DNA of 49,114 nucleotides from Candidatus Minthosoma equi (GCA_018064885.1 JAGHUI010000034.1:1-49114); one strand, 5' to 3'. Numbered from the stretch's first letter, positions 8,161 through 17,246 are shown. Numbers and translations are program-made. Notes: generated by a model not told the origin, from the sequence alone.

Positions 8161-10165
8161 CCTTCTTCTTGAACGGATTGATTTTTTTCGCCATTTTGGC
8201 AGCGCCATTAACGACGTTGTCAACAATTGGCTTTGCCTTTGCTTTCGGATTTATATTTTCTGCAAAAGTTGGGGAGGGTTTCACTTTCAGGCTCTTTGGG
8301 AAATCGGTGTCGGTGAAGCTGAATGTGCAGAGTTTGTTGAATATGCCGCCTTTTGTGCCTATCTCGCCATTCACAGCTTCGCCATCGCTATCCATGACGA
8401 AGGTGATGTTGTGAATCTTTATCTTTTTATATCCAGCCTCGTAAGCCACGCCTTTTGCCCAGCCCTGGGGCAGCTTGGTAAATTTTCTACCTAAACGCTT
8501 GCAGGCTGCACGACTGGCTACGTCGAAATTGAAATCTACCTTGAAAGATACGTCGTCCACATTCTTATTATTCACTATTGGTTGAAGACTGAGTTTCTGA
8601 CTCTGCAGCGTTCCTGTCATGTAATGCGTGGCGTTGTCCAGCCTGAAAGCAACGCCCATCGTTCCCATTGCCGTTCCTAATTTTCCATTGAAAATCTGCT
8701 TGCGGTAGGGTATGGAGAGTGAACCCTTATATGACACATCGCCCAGTTTTTTCAGCAATCCCAACATGGATTGCTTGACCTTGAAATGGCCTACGATCTG
8801 CTCTTTTATGCCTCGCTTGGCTGTCATCTTGTTCACTTGGAAAATGATGCCCATTTCACGTTTTTCGTTCATTCTCGTGATGTCGCCTGTTGCGGAAAGC
8901 TGAAGCCGCTTGTCGGGAGTGCAGACGATGATGTTTCGGAAATGGCAATCTACGGGACTGCCCTGAATGTCGGCAGTCACATCAAGCGGAGTGGTAAAGT
9001 TTGCCAGCGCAGGCGAGAAAGGTTTGGCAATGTCGCAAAGCTGGGTAGTTGCCTTGAAGCCTGTGGTTCGGAAACTCAGCATCTCTTCTTTCTTCATGTC
9101 CTTATACTGGCGCTTTTCTACATACATCCTTCCTGCAACGGTATCTTCGACAAGTTCTGGTTTTTCTGGCAGGGTAAGGTCGAAGCGCTCCATAGTGATG
9201 AGCGTATGTTGGTTTTTCAGATACACATCTGTAATGGCAATATCTCGCTTGACGGCAGAGACGTGCATTGTCAGCGTATCTATTTGCAAACCAGATGCAA
9301 GGTCAACAGCAGAAAGATGATTTACAACATATTCCATGCGTCCTTTACCTATCTGGTGTATCGTCACATCAACATCTGCCACAACATCCATGTGACCTGC
9401 ATCGAAAGCACCTCTCTTCGGCTTGCCTTCGTTCTTTCTCGGTTTGCCATTGTCCGTCTTGAAATAGAGTGAATCCACCCTGACATCCTTGCAGGAATGT
9501 CCATCGTCTTCATAATCGACATGAAGGGCAGAGACGTGGTGTCCTTGACGGACAATATCTACATTATGAACGTGTGCGCACTTGTCCTTGAAATGGTATG
9601 CAGCATCGTCAACATGTGCCTGTATCTTGGAGTCTGCCAACCATCGGTCTTCCCAAATCAGGTGAGTCGAATGAGCACAAATGCTATCAACATCAAGTTT
9701 CAGTTTTTTCTTATAGCTACCTGACACCTGTTCTACTTTTGCTGTATCCTTCTTAAAAGCATCTACAAGGAATTGAAAATTCGCTTCCCCACCCTTTTCA
9801 AGCCTGTAGCAGTTCGCTTTTGCACCAGCAATTTCAATATCCACAATCCTTACATGCCCTTCCATAACATCGGTCAGATCGACCTTGCCGTAGAGCGTGT
9901 CAACATGCAGCATTAGCTCACCCTGACGGTCATCTACACCAAGACCGTAGATTGCCACGCTCCTATCCCTAATCACCACACTTGTGCTATCTATCGTCAC
10001 ATTTGTTTGAAGTTTGTCGCAAAGCATGGCAAGTGCTTCCTGCTTTATTTTCTCTTGGACAAAAGGCAGGAACAGCGCACCTATTGCCAATCCTGCAAGC
10101 AACAGGGGAACAAGCAACAGGAGGCAGGCAATTTTAAGTATTTTATTTGCTTTGCGGTTGAGCAT
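8141..10165 (-). CDS. AsmA-like envelope protein (674 aa)
   Basis: Large single-span protein with an N-terminal anchor (residues about 9-33, rich in L, A, I) and a long beta-rich body, which resembles the AsmA/TamB repeating beta-groove group. The opening FLPFVQEKIKQEALAMLCDKLQTNVTIDSTSVVI follows the usual AsmA-family pattern (short amphipathic helix, then beta strands). Such proteins span the periplasm and are linked to lipid transport or outer-membrane homeostasis; the specific role here is inferred. I start at ATG 10165 (MLNRKANKILK), because the further upstream ATG at 10231 lies before the -7 box at 10199-10192. The C-terminus is encoded by repeat DNA. Confidence 0.75.
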   Translation of the reverse strand: MLNRKANKILKIACLLLLVPLLLAGLAIGALFLPFVQEKIKQEALAMLCDKLQTNVTIDSTSVVIRDRSVAIYGLGVDDRQGELMLHVDTLYGKVDLTDVMEGHVRIVDIEIAGAKANCYRLEKGGEANFQFLVDAFKKDTAKVEQVSGSYKKKLKLDVDSICAHSTHLIWEDRWLADSKIQAHVDDAAYHFKDKCAHVHNVDIVRQGHHVSALHVDYEDDGHSCKDVRVDSLYFKTDNGKPRKNEGKPKRGAFDAGHMDVVADVDVTIHQIGKGRMEYVVNHLSAVDLASGLQIDTLTMHVSAVKRDIAITDVYLKNQHTLITMERFDLTLPEKPELVEDTVAGRMYVEKRQYKDMKKEEMLSFRTTGFKATTQLCDIAKPFSPALANFTTPLDVTADIQGSPVDCHFRNIIVCTPDKRLQLSATGDITRMNEKREMGIIFQVNKMTAKRGIKEQIVGHFKVKQSMLGLLKKLGDVSYKGSLSIPYRKQIFNGKLGTAMGTMGVAFRLDNATHYMTGTLQSQKLSLQPIVNNKNVDDVSFKVDFNFDVASRAACKRLGRKFTKLPQGWAKGVAYEAGYKKIKIHNITFVMDSDGEAVNGEIGTKGGIFNKLCTFSFTDTDFPKSLKVKPSPTFAENINPKAKAKPIVDNVVNGAAKMAKKINPFKKKDNENKN

Positions 10166-10191
10166 GATTATCTTCAAGTCATCTTTGCAGA

Positions 10192-10199
10192 CAAAGGTA
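10192..10199 (-). promoter_or_regulatory. -7 box of the AsmA-like gene
   Basis: TACCTTTG on the minus strand, 26 bases before the ATG at 10165. No clear TTTG is seen at -33. It fits a short leader and argues against the upstream in-frame ATG at 10231. Confidence 0.55.
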
Positions 10200-10250
10200 C
10201 TGCAAATATTCCAGAAACTGCGCATCTTCATTCACTTTTTTCATTTTTTC

Positions 10251-10282
10251 TTTGTATGAAAAAAGAAAAGTATTTATCTTTG
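10251..10282 (+). promoter_or_regulatory. Promoter of the GH30 gene
   Basis: TTTG (10251-10254), 20-bp spacer, TATCTTTG (10275-10282). The leader of about 58 bases contains a possible hairpin with arms ACATTA and TAATGT at about 10288-10307. Confidence 0.8.
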
Positions 10283-10345
10283 CCAATACATTATATATTA
10301 TTAATGTGGAAAAATTATTATTAATGCTGAAACTTACTTACATTT

Positions 10346-11920
10346 ATGAATAAGACATTTTTAGCCATATTAATTTCTGCGCTTTGTGCTAGTTCTATTT
10401 CTGCACAAAAAACGAGCAATACAAAACCAATAGAATTCAAGGTGACAGACCGGGTATGCCAAACGATAGACGGTTTTGGTGCGAGTGATGCTTGGAGCAT
10501 GTGGCAGATAGGCACATGGGAAGATTCCTTGCAGACAAAAGTGGCTGATTGGCTTTTCTCAAACGAAAACGATTCACAAGGCAATCCAAAGGGCATCGGA
10601 CTGAGCATCTGGCGTTTCAATGCGGGTGCTGGCAGCGCCACTCAGGGCGATTCGGCACAGATAAACCGTGACACTCGCACCGAATATTTCTGCAACCAGA
10701 CAGGACAGCGGCGTTTCCTCAAACTGGCAAAGGAGAGAGGGGTGCCAGTATTCCTTGCTTTCTTCAACACTCCTCCTGTTGAGATGACCATCAACGGTTT
10801 AGGCACCAACACTGGTCGTGGCGGCACTTTCAATCTGAAGGACGACTGCTATGACGACTTTGCCCGATATGCTGCCGACATGATTCAGACCGCAGAAAAG
10901 GAAGATAACATACATTTTGACTATATCTGTCCTGTGAACGAGCCTGATGGACATTGGAACTGGCAAGGGCCGAAGCAGGAAGGAACACCTGCAACAAACC
11001 GTGAAGTGGCAAGAATAGCAAGAGAGTTCGATAAAGAGTTCGTAAACCGTGGAATCACAACAAAGATTCTTGTGAACGAATCAAGCGACTACCGCTGCAT
11101 GCTTGGCGAATATCAGGCAGGATGGGAAAGAGGCAACGAAATACAATGTTTCTGGAACCCAGACTCTACCGACACCTACGTTGGCAACTTGAAGAACATT
11201 GCCAAGGTAATGGCAGGACATTCCTATTGGACAAACACACCAATCCTTAAGCCTGGAGACAAGAAATACGACACCATTGGACTTTACGGCTACCGCAAGC
11301 GCATTGCCGATGCCTTCAAGAAGGTTGATGCTGAATTTTGGATGACAGAGCTATGCATCATGGGCAATGATGAAGAGATACATGGAGGCTCACCATACGA
11401 CTTCGGCATGGACGTAGCCCTATATGTGGCTCGCACTCTGCACTTTGACCTCACTGTAGCCAACGCTCGAAGCTGGCAATGGTGGCGTGCCGCTGGCGGC
11501 AATTACAAGGACGGACTTATCCGCATGTATAGCAAAGGAGAGAGAGTGGGCGCTCGCAATGGAGAGCGACATGTGAACAGAGTAATGACAAACATGGTTC
11601 GTGATTCACGCCTCATGTGGGCACTTGGCAATTACAGCCGCTTCGTGCGTCCTAACGCTGTCCGCCTTGATGTAGAAGGTACACAGAACACAGACGGAGT
11701 CATGGTGTCAGCATACAAGAATGTAGATGGTTCAACAGTAATCGTTGCCATCAACTATTCCAAGCAGGAACATAGTGTCAATTTCGCTTTTAATGCTAAA
11801 AAAGCAACAGCATACCGAACTTCAGACACTGATGGCGAAACCCTGAAGAACATTGGTGAAGTGAATCTGAGAAAAGCAGCACTTATGCCACGATCCATCA
11901 CAACATTCATTTGCAAGTAA
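10346..11920 (+). CDS. Secreted GH30-family glycosidase, probable endo-beta-1,6-galactanase
   Basis: Glycoside hydrolase family 30, a retaining clan GH-A enzyme. Residues 1-20 form a signal peptide. The barrel opens with QTIDGFGASDAW, a typical family start. The acid/base is Glu199 in PVNEPDG and the nucleophile Glu335 in FWMTELCIMG. A C-terminal beta-sandwich occupies about residues 430-524. The sequence resembles the subgroup of endo-beta-1,6-galactanases that act on arabinogalactan side chains; the exact substrate is inferred. A beta-1,6-galactanase would feed a GH35 beta-galactosidase such as the one at 493-2631. It has its own promoter and a strong downstream hairpin, so it is a single-gene unit. 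Confidence 0.87.
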   Translation: MNKTFLAILISALCASSISAQKTSNTKPIEFKVTDRVCQTIDGFGASDAWSMWQIGTWEDSLQTKVADWLFSNENDSQGNPKGIGLSIWRFNAGAGSATQGDSAQINRDTRTEYFCNQTGQRRFLKLAKERGVPVFLAFFNTPPVEMTINGLGTNTGRGGTFNLKDDCYDDFARYAADMIQTAEKEDNIHFDYICPVNEPDGHWNWQGPKQEGTPATNREVARIAREFDKEFVNRGITTKILVNESSDYRCMLGEYQAGWERGNEIQCFWNPDSTDTYVGNLKNIAKVMAGHSYWTNTPILKPGDKKYDTIGLYGYRKRIADAFKKVDAEFWMTELCIMGNDEEIHGGSPYDFGMDVALYVARTLHFDLTVANARSWQWWRAAGGNYKDGLIRMYSKGERVGARNGERHVNRVMTNMVRDSRLMWALGNYSRFVRPNAVRLDVEGTQNTDGVMVSAYKNVDGSTVIVAINYSKQEHSVNFAFNAKKATAYRTSDTDGETLKNIGEVNLRKAALMPRSITTFICK

Positions 11921-11922
11921 AG

Positions 11923-11959
11923 AAAATGGCAAGGAGCATTGAGAGTTCCTTGCCATTTT
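11923..11959. terminator. Terminator hairpin between GH30 and MetY
   Basis: Perfect 13-bp stem AAAATGGCAAGGA / TCCTTGCCATTTT with an 11-base loop. A- and T-rich flanks on both sides mean it could serve both converging transcripts. Confidence 0.85.
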
Positions 11960-12034
11960 GTTACTGTTACATGTTACATCAAGATAATCTGTCTTTCGTA
12001 TTTTCGAGGTTGAAAGATTCCGAGTATAATCGTC

Positions 12035-13312
12035 CTACATCTTGCTCATTGCCTGTTCCAAGTCGGCAATGATATCTTCTGCATTCTCTATACCTACCGA
12101 GAGGCGCACAAGATCTGGAGCGACACCTGCTTCGCGGAGCTGTTCCTCGCTCATCTGACGATGGGTATGGCTTGCTGGGTGAAGCACACAGGTGCGTGCA
12201 TCGGCAACATGTGTTACAATGGAGATGAAGTCAAGGTTGTCCATAAACTTGATAGCCTCATCTCTTGTGCCGTTCAATCCAAATGCGATAACGCCGCAGG
12301 AGCCGTTTGGCATGTATTTCTGACCAAGCTCGTAGTACTTATCTGATGGAAGTCCGCAATAGTTCACCCATCCTACCTTCTCGTTCTTCTCCAGCCATTC
12401 TGCCACCTTCTGAGCATTGGAGCAATGCTGTCTCATGCGAAGGGCGAGTGTCTCAAGACCGAGGTTGAGGAGGAAGGAGTTCTGAGGTGCAGGAATGGAG
12501 CCAAGGTCACGCATAAGCTGGGAAACAAGCTTTGTGCAATATGCCATCTTTCCGAAAGACTTTGTGTATGTCAGTCCGTGGTAGCTCTCATCTGGAGTGG
12601 TGAGTCCAGGGAACTTGTCTGCATGGGCATCCCAGTCAAAGTTGCCGCTATCAACAACACAGCCGCCAACCTGACTTGCATGACCATCCATGTATTTTGT
12701 TGTAGAATGAGTTACGATGTCGCACCCCCACTCGAAAGGACGGCAATTGATTGGAGTAGCAAAGGTGTTGTCAACAATCAATGGCACGCCATGCTTATGA
12801 GCCATCTTTGCAAAACGCTCAATGTCGAACACGTTGCCGCCAGGGTTGCTGATTGTCTCGCCAAAGAAACACTTTGTATTCTCCTTAAAGCAAGCCTCAA
12901 TCTTCTCATCGTCCCAATCTGGATCAACATAAGTGCACTCAATGCCAAGCTTCTTCATCGTAACACCGAAGAGGTTGTAAGTGCCGCCATAGATGTTGCA
13001 TGAGGTGATGAAATGATCGCCAGCCTCACAGATATTGAACACTGCATAGAAGTTTGCAGCCTGTCCGCTTGATGTGAGCACAGCACCCACACCTCCTTCA
13101 AGCGCAGCAATCTTCTTTGCCACAGCATCGTTTGTAGGATTAGCAAGGCGTGTGTAGAAATATCCCTCATCCTTCAAGTCGAAAAGACGAGCCATCTGGT
13201 CGCTTGTCTCGTAACGGAAGGTTGTACTCTGATAGATAGGCAGCTGCTGAGGCTCACCTTTTTTTGCTTTCCATCCGCCATGAATGCAGATGGTTTCAAG
13301 ATTCTTTGCCAT
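12035..13312 (-). CDS. metY: O-acetylhomoserine sulfhydrylase (PLP enzyme)
   Basis: Fold-type I PLP enzyme of the Cys/Met metabolism family, 425 aa. It converts O-acetylhomoserine plus sulfide or methanethiol to homocysteine or methionine. Visible features are YFYTRLANPT (residues 51-60, substrate/PLP contacts), SSGQAA (81-86, phosphate binding), the loop DNTFATP (181-187) and the PLP lysine Lys206 in THSTTKYMDGH. The length of about 425 aa favours MetY over the shorter cystathionine synthases. It has its own promoter at 13368-13398. The leader carries GAAAAC repeats up to the start codon. Confidence 0.95.
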   Translation of the reverse strand: MAKNLETICIHGGWKAKKGEPQQLPIYQSTTFRYETSDQMARLFDLKDEGYFYTRLANPTNDAVAKKIAALEGGVGAVLTSSGQAANFYAVFNICEAGDHFITSCNIYGGTYNLFGVTMKKLGIECTYVDPDWDDEKIEACFKENTKCFFGETISNPGGNVFDIERFAKMAHKHGVPLIVDNTFATPINCRPFEWGCDIVTHSTTKYMDGHASQVGGCVVDSGNFDWDAHADKFPGLTTPDESYHGLTYTKSFGKMAYCTKLVSQLMRDLGSIPAPQNSFLLNLGLETLALRMRQHCSNAQKVAEWLEKNEKVGWVNYCGLPSDKYYELGQKYMPNGSCGVIAFGLNGTRDEAIKFMDNLDFISIVTHVADARTCVLHPASHTHRQMSEEQLREAGVAPDLVRLSVGIENAEDIIADLEQAMSKM

Positions 13313-13321
13313 TATTTATGT

Positions 13322-13356
13322 TTTTTAGTTTTCGTTATAGTTTTCGTTATTTTAAG
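13322..13356. repeat. GAAAAC/TATAAC array in the metY leader
   Basis: On the minus strand the leader reads AATAACGAAAACTATAACG then AAAACTAAAAAAC, ending six bases before the metY start region. It is the same word family as the array before the carbonic anhydrase gene. Confidence 0.8.
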
Positions 13357-13367
13357 TTTACAAATCA

Positions 13368-13398
13368 CAAAATTACATGTTTTTATTCTTATGGCAAA
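13368..13398 (-). promoter_or_regulatory. Promoter of metY
   Basis: Minus strand: TTTG (13398-13395), 19-bp spacer, TAATTTTG (13375-13368). A full match to the Bacteroidota consensus. Confidence 0.85.
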
Positions 13399-13449
13399 AC
13401 TTTACGTCAATTTTATCCATAACATGATGCTCATTTATACAGAAAAGCA

Positions 13450-13457
13450 TAACTTTG
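13450..13457 (+). promoter_or_regulatory. -7 box of the DUF1460 gene
   Basis: TAACTTTG, 32 bases before the ATG at 13490. No clear TTTG stands at -33. Confidence 0.55.
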
Positions 13458-13489
13458 CAAAAAACTCATAATTCAAAACTCAATAACTC

Positions 13490-14368
13490 ATGCACAAATG
13501 GATTATAGCCCTGAGCACCATCTTGATGATCTCTCTCTCAAACATAGCAAATGCTCAGGATGCGGAATATACCAAGGAGGACAGCACTCTCGTTGTTAAG
13601 CTTCTCAATGAAGCTAAGACTAAACGCGGCAATGAAAACCGAATCTTCTATTTCGGAAAGAAATTCCTCGGCATACCATACGTTGGTCATACTTTGGAAA
13701 ATGGCACGAAGGAGCATCTCATCGTCAACCTTCATGAACTGGACTGCACCACATTCGTGGAAACGGTCGTGGCTCTATCACTCTGCGACAAGGAAAATGC
13801 CCGCACCTTCAAGGACTATTGCCGCAACCTGACAAAGGTGCGTTGGAGGGGCGGCAAAATGGGCGATTACACCTCACGCCTCCACTACTTCACTTGGTGG
13901 GGCATAGACAACGAGGAACTGGGCATCGTCAAGGAAGTGGCTAACTACCAAGAGCCTTACGGACCTTTCACAGCCGTTCAAACTGTGAACATCAACTACA
14001 TGACTCAGCATCCACAGTCGTACAAGCATCTCAAGGCAAACCCTGACTTTGTGCCTGTAATCAAGAAATACGAGCAGCAGACAAACGGCATGAAATTCCG
14101 CTACATCCCAAAGAAAAACATGCAATGGTCACAGTCCACATCACTCGGCGAAGCTGTTCATGATGGCGACATAGTAGCCATGCTCACTGACAGCGACGGA
14201 CTCGACACACGCCACATAGGCATTGCCTTCTGGAAAAACGGCAAGCTATATTTCCTCCATGCCTCAAGCCTTTACAAGAAGGTGCTTCTCAACCCAGAGA
14301 CTTTCTACCTGTATGAAATGAAGCAGCCTAAGCACACTGGCATCAGGGTATATCGATTTGTGGAATGA
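13490..14368 (+). CDS. DUF1460 family N-acetylmuramoyl-L-alanine amidase-like protein
   Basis: Secreted cysteine hydrolase of the DUF1460 family, structurally related to NlpC/P60. The signal peptide is residues 1-22 (ending ANAQ). The likely catalytic Cys86 is in HELDCTTFVETV, and His242 is in DTRHIGIAFW, the expected Cys...His order. Length of 292 aa is typical. The likely substrate is peptidoglycan or its muropeptides in the periplasm; that follows from family knowledge. Its TGA stop lies at the edge of the MITE-like element at 14376-14624. Confidence 0.9.
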   Translation: MHKWIIALSTILMISLSNIANAQDAEYTKEDSTLVVKLLNEAKTKRGNENRIFYFGKKFLGIPYVGHTLENGTKEHLIVNLHELDCTTFVETVVALSLCDKENARTFKDYCRNLTKVRWRGGKMGDYTSRLHYFTWWGIDNEELGIVKEVANYQEPYGPFTAVQTVNINYMTQHPQSYKHLKANPDFVPVIKKYEQQTNGMKFRYIPKKNMQWSQSTSLGEAVHDGDIVAMLTDSDGLDTRHIGIAFWKNGKLYFLHASSLYKKVLLNPETFYLYEMKQPKHTGIRVYRFVE

Positions 14369-14375
14369 ACTATTT

Positions 14376-14624
14376 CAAGCTGTACGGTTAAAGAGTGCCC
14401 TTTGGGCCAATTAGAAAAACAAGGTCAAAACAAAAGAAAACCGAACTCGTCGTTCGCGATGAAGGAATTAGCAGGAAAGCAATTGATGCTGTTTTCTTTT
14501 GTTTTCCTATGTTTTGGCTACGCCGAGCTGAAGGTTCTTTTGTTTTTCTAATTAGCGGTTCTTTGCGAGCAAAGCGCTTCGCGATAAGCGCACAAACTTA
14601 TTTTTTGTTTTAACCGTACAGGTC
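14376..14624. mobile_element. MITE-like element with nested inverted repeats
   Basis: A non-coding element of about 249 bp. The outer inverted repeat is perfect over 13 bp: CTGTACGGTTAAA (14380-14392) and TTTAACCGTACAG (14609-14621). Nested inside are a 14-bp pair (AATTAGAAAAACAA, 14409-14422; complement at 14540-14553) and a 15-bp pair (14427-14441 with 14491-14505). Further small hairpins include GCGCTT/AAGCGC. The 9-bp sequence GAACTATTT flanks it on both sides (14367-14375 and 14625-14633), as for a target duplication. No transposase is encoded, so mobility would be in trans. Confidence 0.75.
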
Positions 14625-14627
14625 GAA

Positions 14628-15518
14628 CTATTTTTTCAGGAAATTGAGAATGATCTCGTTGAAAATGTGGGGTTGCTCCATGTTGGACATGTGTCCGCAG
14701 TCGGGAATGACGATGAAGCGTGAGTTGGGCAGATGGTCGAGCATTCCTGGACGGCGTTTCTTTTCTTTGTCTCCACATATATATAATGCAGGAACTTCTG
14801 GACGATGCTGTTTCAGTACAGGCAGGGCTGTACGAGCATAATAAAGATGCGGTTCGTGGTGGGTGAGAAGCCATCCGTCCCAATCTCCGATAATTGCCGT
14901 TAGTTCGCTGCGCATGTTTTCTGCTTTCGTTCCCCCACCCTTCACGAGCTGTTCTATCCATTCCTCTCTGCAAGCATCTATACCTTTGGCAAGATTGCTC
15001 TGCACTCGTGCTTCCTCTTCGGCATATTCGGCAGAATCGACAGGTTCGCTGAATCCCTTGCGGCTGCGAAGGGCTCCGCTTGCCATGATGCAGGAGAGCA
15101 TTCTTTCTGGGTGCATAGCCACCATGTCTGCTGTTATGAATCCTCCCATAGAGAGTCCGACGACGTGCGCTTTGTCTATATGCAGAGAGTCCATGAGGGT
15201 TAGCAAATCGTCAACATGAGTTGTATGTATGCTGTCGCTCAATTTTGAGGAGCGTCCATAGCCTCGCATATCGGGTGTGACGACTCGGAAATGCTTGGAG
15301 AGACATTCTACCTGAGTGCGCCACATCCTGCGGTCAAGCGTATGTCCGTGAACAAGGATTACTGGTGTGCCTTCGCCTTGTGACTCCCAGTACATCTTGC
15401 CTCCGCTGCTAATGCTCACATAGCCAGAATCTCTGTTCTTCTGGGCTTTCATTGGCGTGCTTGCCATGAACAATAACATAAAAAGAAGAGCGGCACAAAG
15501 TGGATGCAGGTATTTCAT
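14628..15518 (-). CDS. Secreted alpha/beta hydrolase
   Basis: Alpha/beta hydrolase, about 296 aa, with a signal peptide of about 26 residues. The oxyanion motif LVHGHTLD precedes the nucleophile elbow GLSMGG (Ser123). Asp250 (YICGDKEK) and His276 (DCGHMSN) complete the triad. The lid region is at about residues 150-230. I start at ATG 15518 (MKYLHPLCAALL); a TTG three codons upstream is possible but less likely. The substrate is unknown. The leader is entirely an 11-bp repeat array, and the stop codon lies in the flanking repeat of the MITE-like element. Confidence 0.85.
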   Translation of the reverse strand: MKYLHPLCAALLFMLLFMASTPMKAQKNRDSGYVSISSGGKMYWESQGEGTPVILVHGHTLDRRMWRTQVECLSKHFRVVTPDMRGYGRSSKLSDSIHTTHVDDLLTLMDSLHIDKAHVVGLSMGGFITADMVAMHPERMLSCIMASGALRSRKGFSEPVDSAEYAEEEARVQSNLAKGIDACREEWIEQLVKGGGTKAENMRSELTAIIGDWDGWLLTHHEPHLYYARTALPVLKQHRPEVPALYICGDKEKKRRPGMLDHLPNSRFIVIPDCGHMSNMEQPHIFNEIILNFLKK

Positions 15519-15540
15519 AACTTTCAACTTTTAATTCAAA

Positions 15541-15650
15541 CTTCAATCTCAAATCAATCTCAAATCAACCTCAACCCAACCTCAACTCAATCTCAACCCA
15601 ATCTCAACTCAACCTCAACTCAATCTCAACTCAATCTCAACCCAATCTCA
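15541..15650. repeat. 11-bp tandem array (TCAATCTCAAC) filling a gene-gene gap
   Basis: About ten consecutive 11-bp units of pattern YCAAYCTCAAM, for example TCAATCTCAAA, TCAACCTCAAC, CCAACCTCAAC, TCAATCTCAAC and CCAATCTCAAC. Only three positions vary: T/C, T/C and A/C. The array includes the TGA stop of the DUF3943 gene (15650-15648) and ends shortly before the hydrolase start. Confidence 0.95.
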
Positions 15651-17246
15651 CAACGCATAAACGATTCCTAATTTGAGTTCGTGAGATCTGGCTATGCGGT
15701 TTGGATAGTAGCGATATTGTCCTTGACGGAAATAGAGTTCGGAGGAAGCGCAAAAGCGGAGATCTGGAGTGATGTTGACATCGAAGAACAGGGTGTTCTG
15801 AATGATGCTCTGCTCTCCCTTGTCGCCCCATGCGTTAATACCATCCTCTATTTCTTCTCGGTAATGCTCAGGGTCTTTCTGGAAGTTTTCAAGGTCGGAA
15901 AGCTTGGCTCCTTTGAGAATGAAGAGGCGCATGAAGTAGAACTTATTGCCAAAGGAGATGTGCTTGTTATAGATAAACTTAAATTTGTGTCTGACGGAGA
16001 ATCCTGTACCGAAATTATAGCGTCGCAATGGGTAGTAGTCGGCTGTGCTTCCACCAAGTGGTACGGCAGAAAACATGAAGTCGTGCAATACGCTGACAGC
16101 CTTGCCCTGACGAGCTGCATGGAACCCTGCGCCAAAACTTGCAGCCTCGGAGATTACGGCAAGGTTGCCTGCTACGCCATCAGCATTGGAATAGTGATCT
16201 ACATATTTGAGGTTCTGGTAAAATCCGATGTCCATCTTCCAGCGATGCGGGAACTGTCGCTGAATAGAACCGATACGTCCTGTAATTTCAAATTCTCCAA
16301 TAGTAGGATTGTCTGGAGCGAGGTTCATGAGGGCATACATTTCGAAATAGTCGTATGCTCGTGACGCTATGCCTTCGTCAAGGTCGTTGAAGTGATTGCC
16401 GTAGTTGAACGTGATGTCCAGATATGGCACATTTTCATGGTAGCGTTTGCCTGTGAGCGGATGAACAGAGCCGAAATCGTTGGTGTAGCGATTGCCCAAT
16501 CCTATCTCAAAAGAGTATGGTTCGGGTGCTTCTTTCTTGCCAGCAAACCCTGGGGTGACATGGAACATTTCTCCAGACACTAAACGATGGAATCCTCTGA
16601 CAGGATTGAGGAATGTACCTAAAAATTCTCTTATCACTCGCCTTGAGCCTCTTGCCCTGTTATCGAAGAATATGTCTGATATTCTGTGTCCTACCTCGCC
16701 AATAGCTGCACCGCCAATACCTGTGGAAAGGAAGTCGTTGATGGCAGGACGATTGGTTTCGCAGAACACCTCCCATGTGCCAGAACCCACCAAAGGATAG
16801 ATGAGGGACACGCCGTATGATAGCCCATGCTCGCGAGCTGCATTGTAGAACATGCCTCCATGATAGGGATGGGCAAACTGATTGCCTGAGAAGCTGTCGT
16901 TATCCCACACCCATCCACCTGTGAGATTACGTTTAAGAACTTTGTTGGTGATGTAGGCATAATCCCTGTCTTGGACAAAGCGATCCCAAGCAAGAATGCC
17001 TGCATTGATGCCAAGATCGAGAGCAAGGGATTGGAGTGCTGGCGATTTGCAAGTTCCGTCACAATTCTTTCCGAAAAGATGGATGGGACAAGTGAACTTT
17101 GCAAAAGAATCCACTTGCTGTATGTGCATTTTCACACCTGAGATTGAGTCATACCAGACTGAATCTGTTTCTTCGTACGCTGATGCCGAAAATGCGAAAA
17201 AGAATGAAACAACTATGATAATTACCTTAATAAAAACTGATTTCAT
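15648..17246 (-). CDS. DUF3943 domain protein with outer-membrane-like C-terminal half
   Basis: 532 aa with a signal peptide (residues 1-23, ending SASA). The central part matches the DUF3943 pattern: GTWEVFCETNRPAINDFLSTGIGGAAIGEVGHRISD and an FLNPVRGFHRL stretch. The C-terminal half is a series of alternating aromatic/hydrophobic strands (SFEIGLGNRYTND, YLDITFNYGNHF, WKMDIGFYQNLKY) ending in KLGIVYAL, consistent with a small beta-barrel, so an outer-membrane location is likely. Function is unknown. A -7 box (TAACTTTG, 17278-17271 minus) lies 25 bases upstream. Confidence 0.85.
   Translation of the reverse strand: MKSVFIKVIIIVVSFFFAFSASAYEETDSVWYDSISGVKMHIQQVDSFAKFTCPIHLFGKNCDGTCKSPALQSLALDLGINAGILAWDRFVQDRDYAYITNKVLKRNLTGGWVWDNDSFSGNQFAHPYHGGMFYNAAREHGLSYGVSLIYPLVGSGTWEVFCETNRPAINDFLSTGIGGAAIGEVGHRISDIFFDNRARGSRRVIREFLGTFLNPVRGFHRLVSGEMFHVTPGFAGKKEAPEPYSFEIGLGNRYTNDFGSVHPLTGKRYHENVPYLDITFNYGNHFNDLDEGIASRAYDYFEMYALMNLAPDNPTIGEFEITGRIGSIQRQFPHRWKMDIGFYQNLKYVDHYSNADGVAGNLAVISEAASFGAGFHAARQGKAVSVLHDFMFSAVPLGGSTADYYPLRRYNFGTGFSVRHKFKFIYNKHISFGNKFYFMRLFILKGAKLSDLENFQKDPEHYREEIEDGINAWGDKGEQSIIQNTLFFDVNITPDLRFCASSELYFRQGQYRYYPNRIARSHELKLGIVYAL

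Noticed and set aside
10166-10231. Upstream ATG for the AsmA-like protein
   Set aside because: A TACCTTTG -7 box lies between it and the internal ATG, so it is upstream of the probable transcript start.
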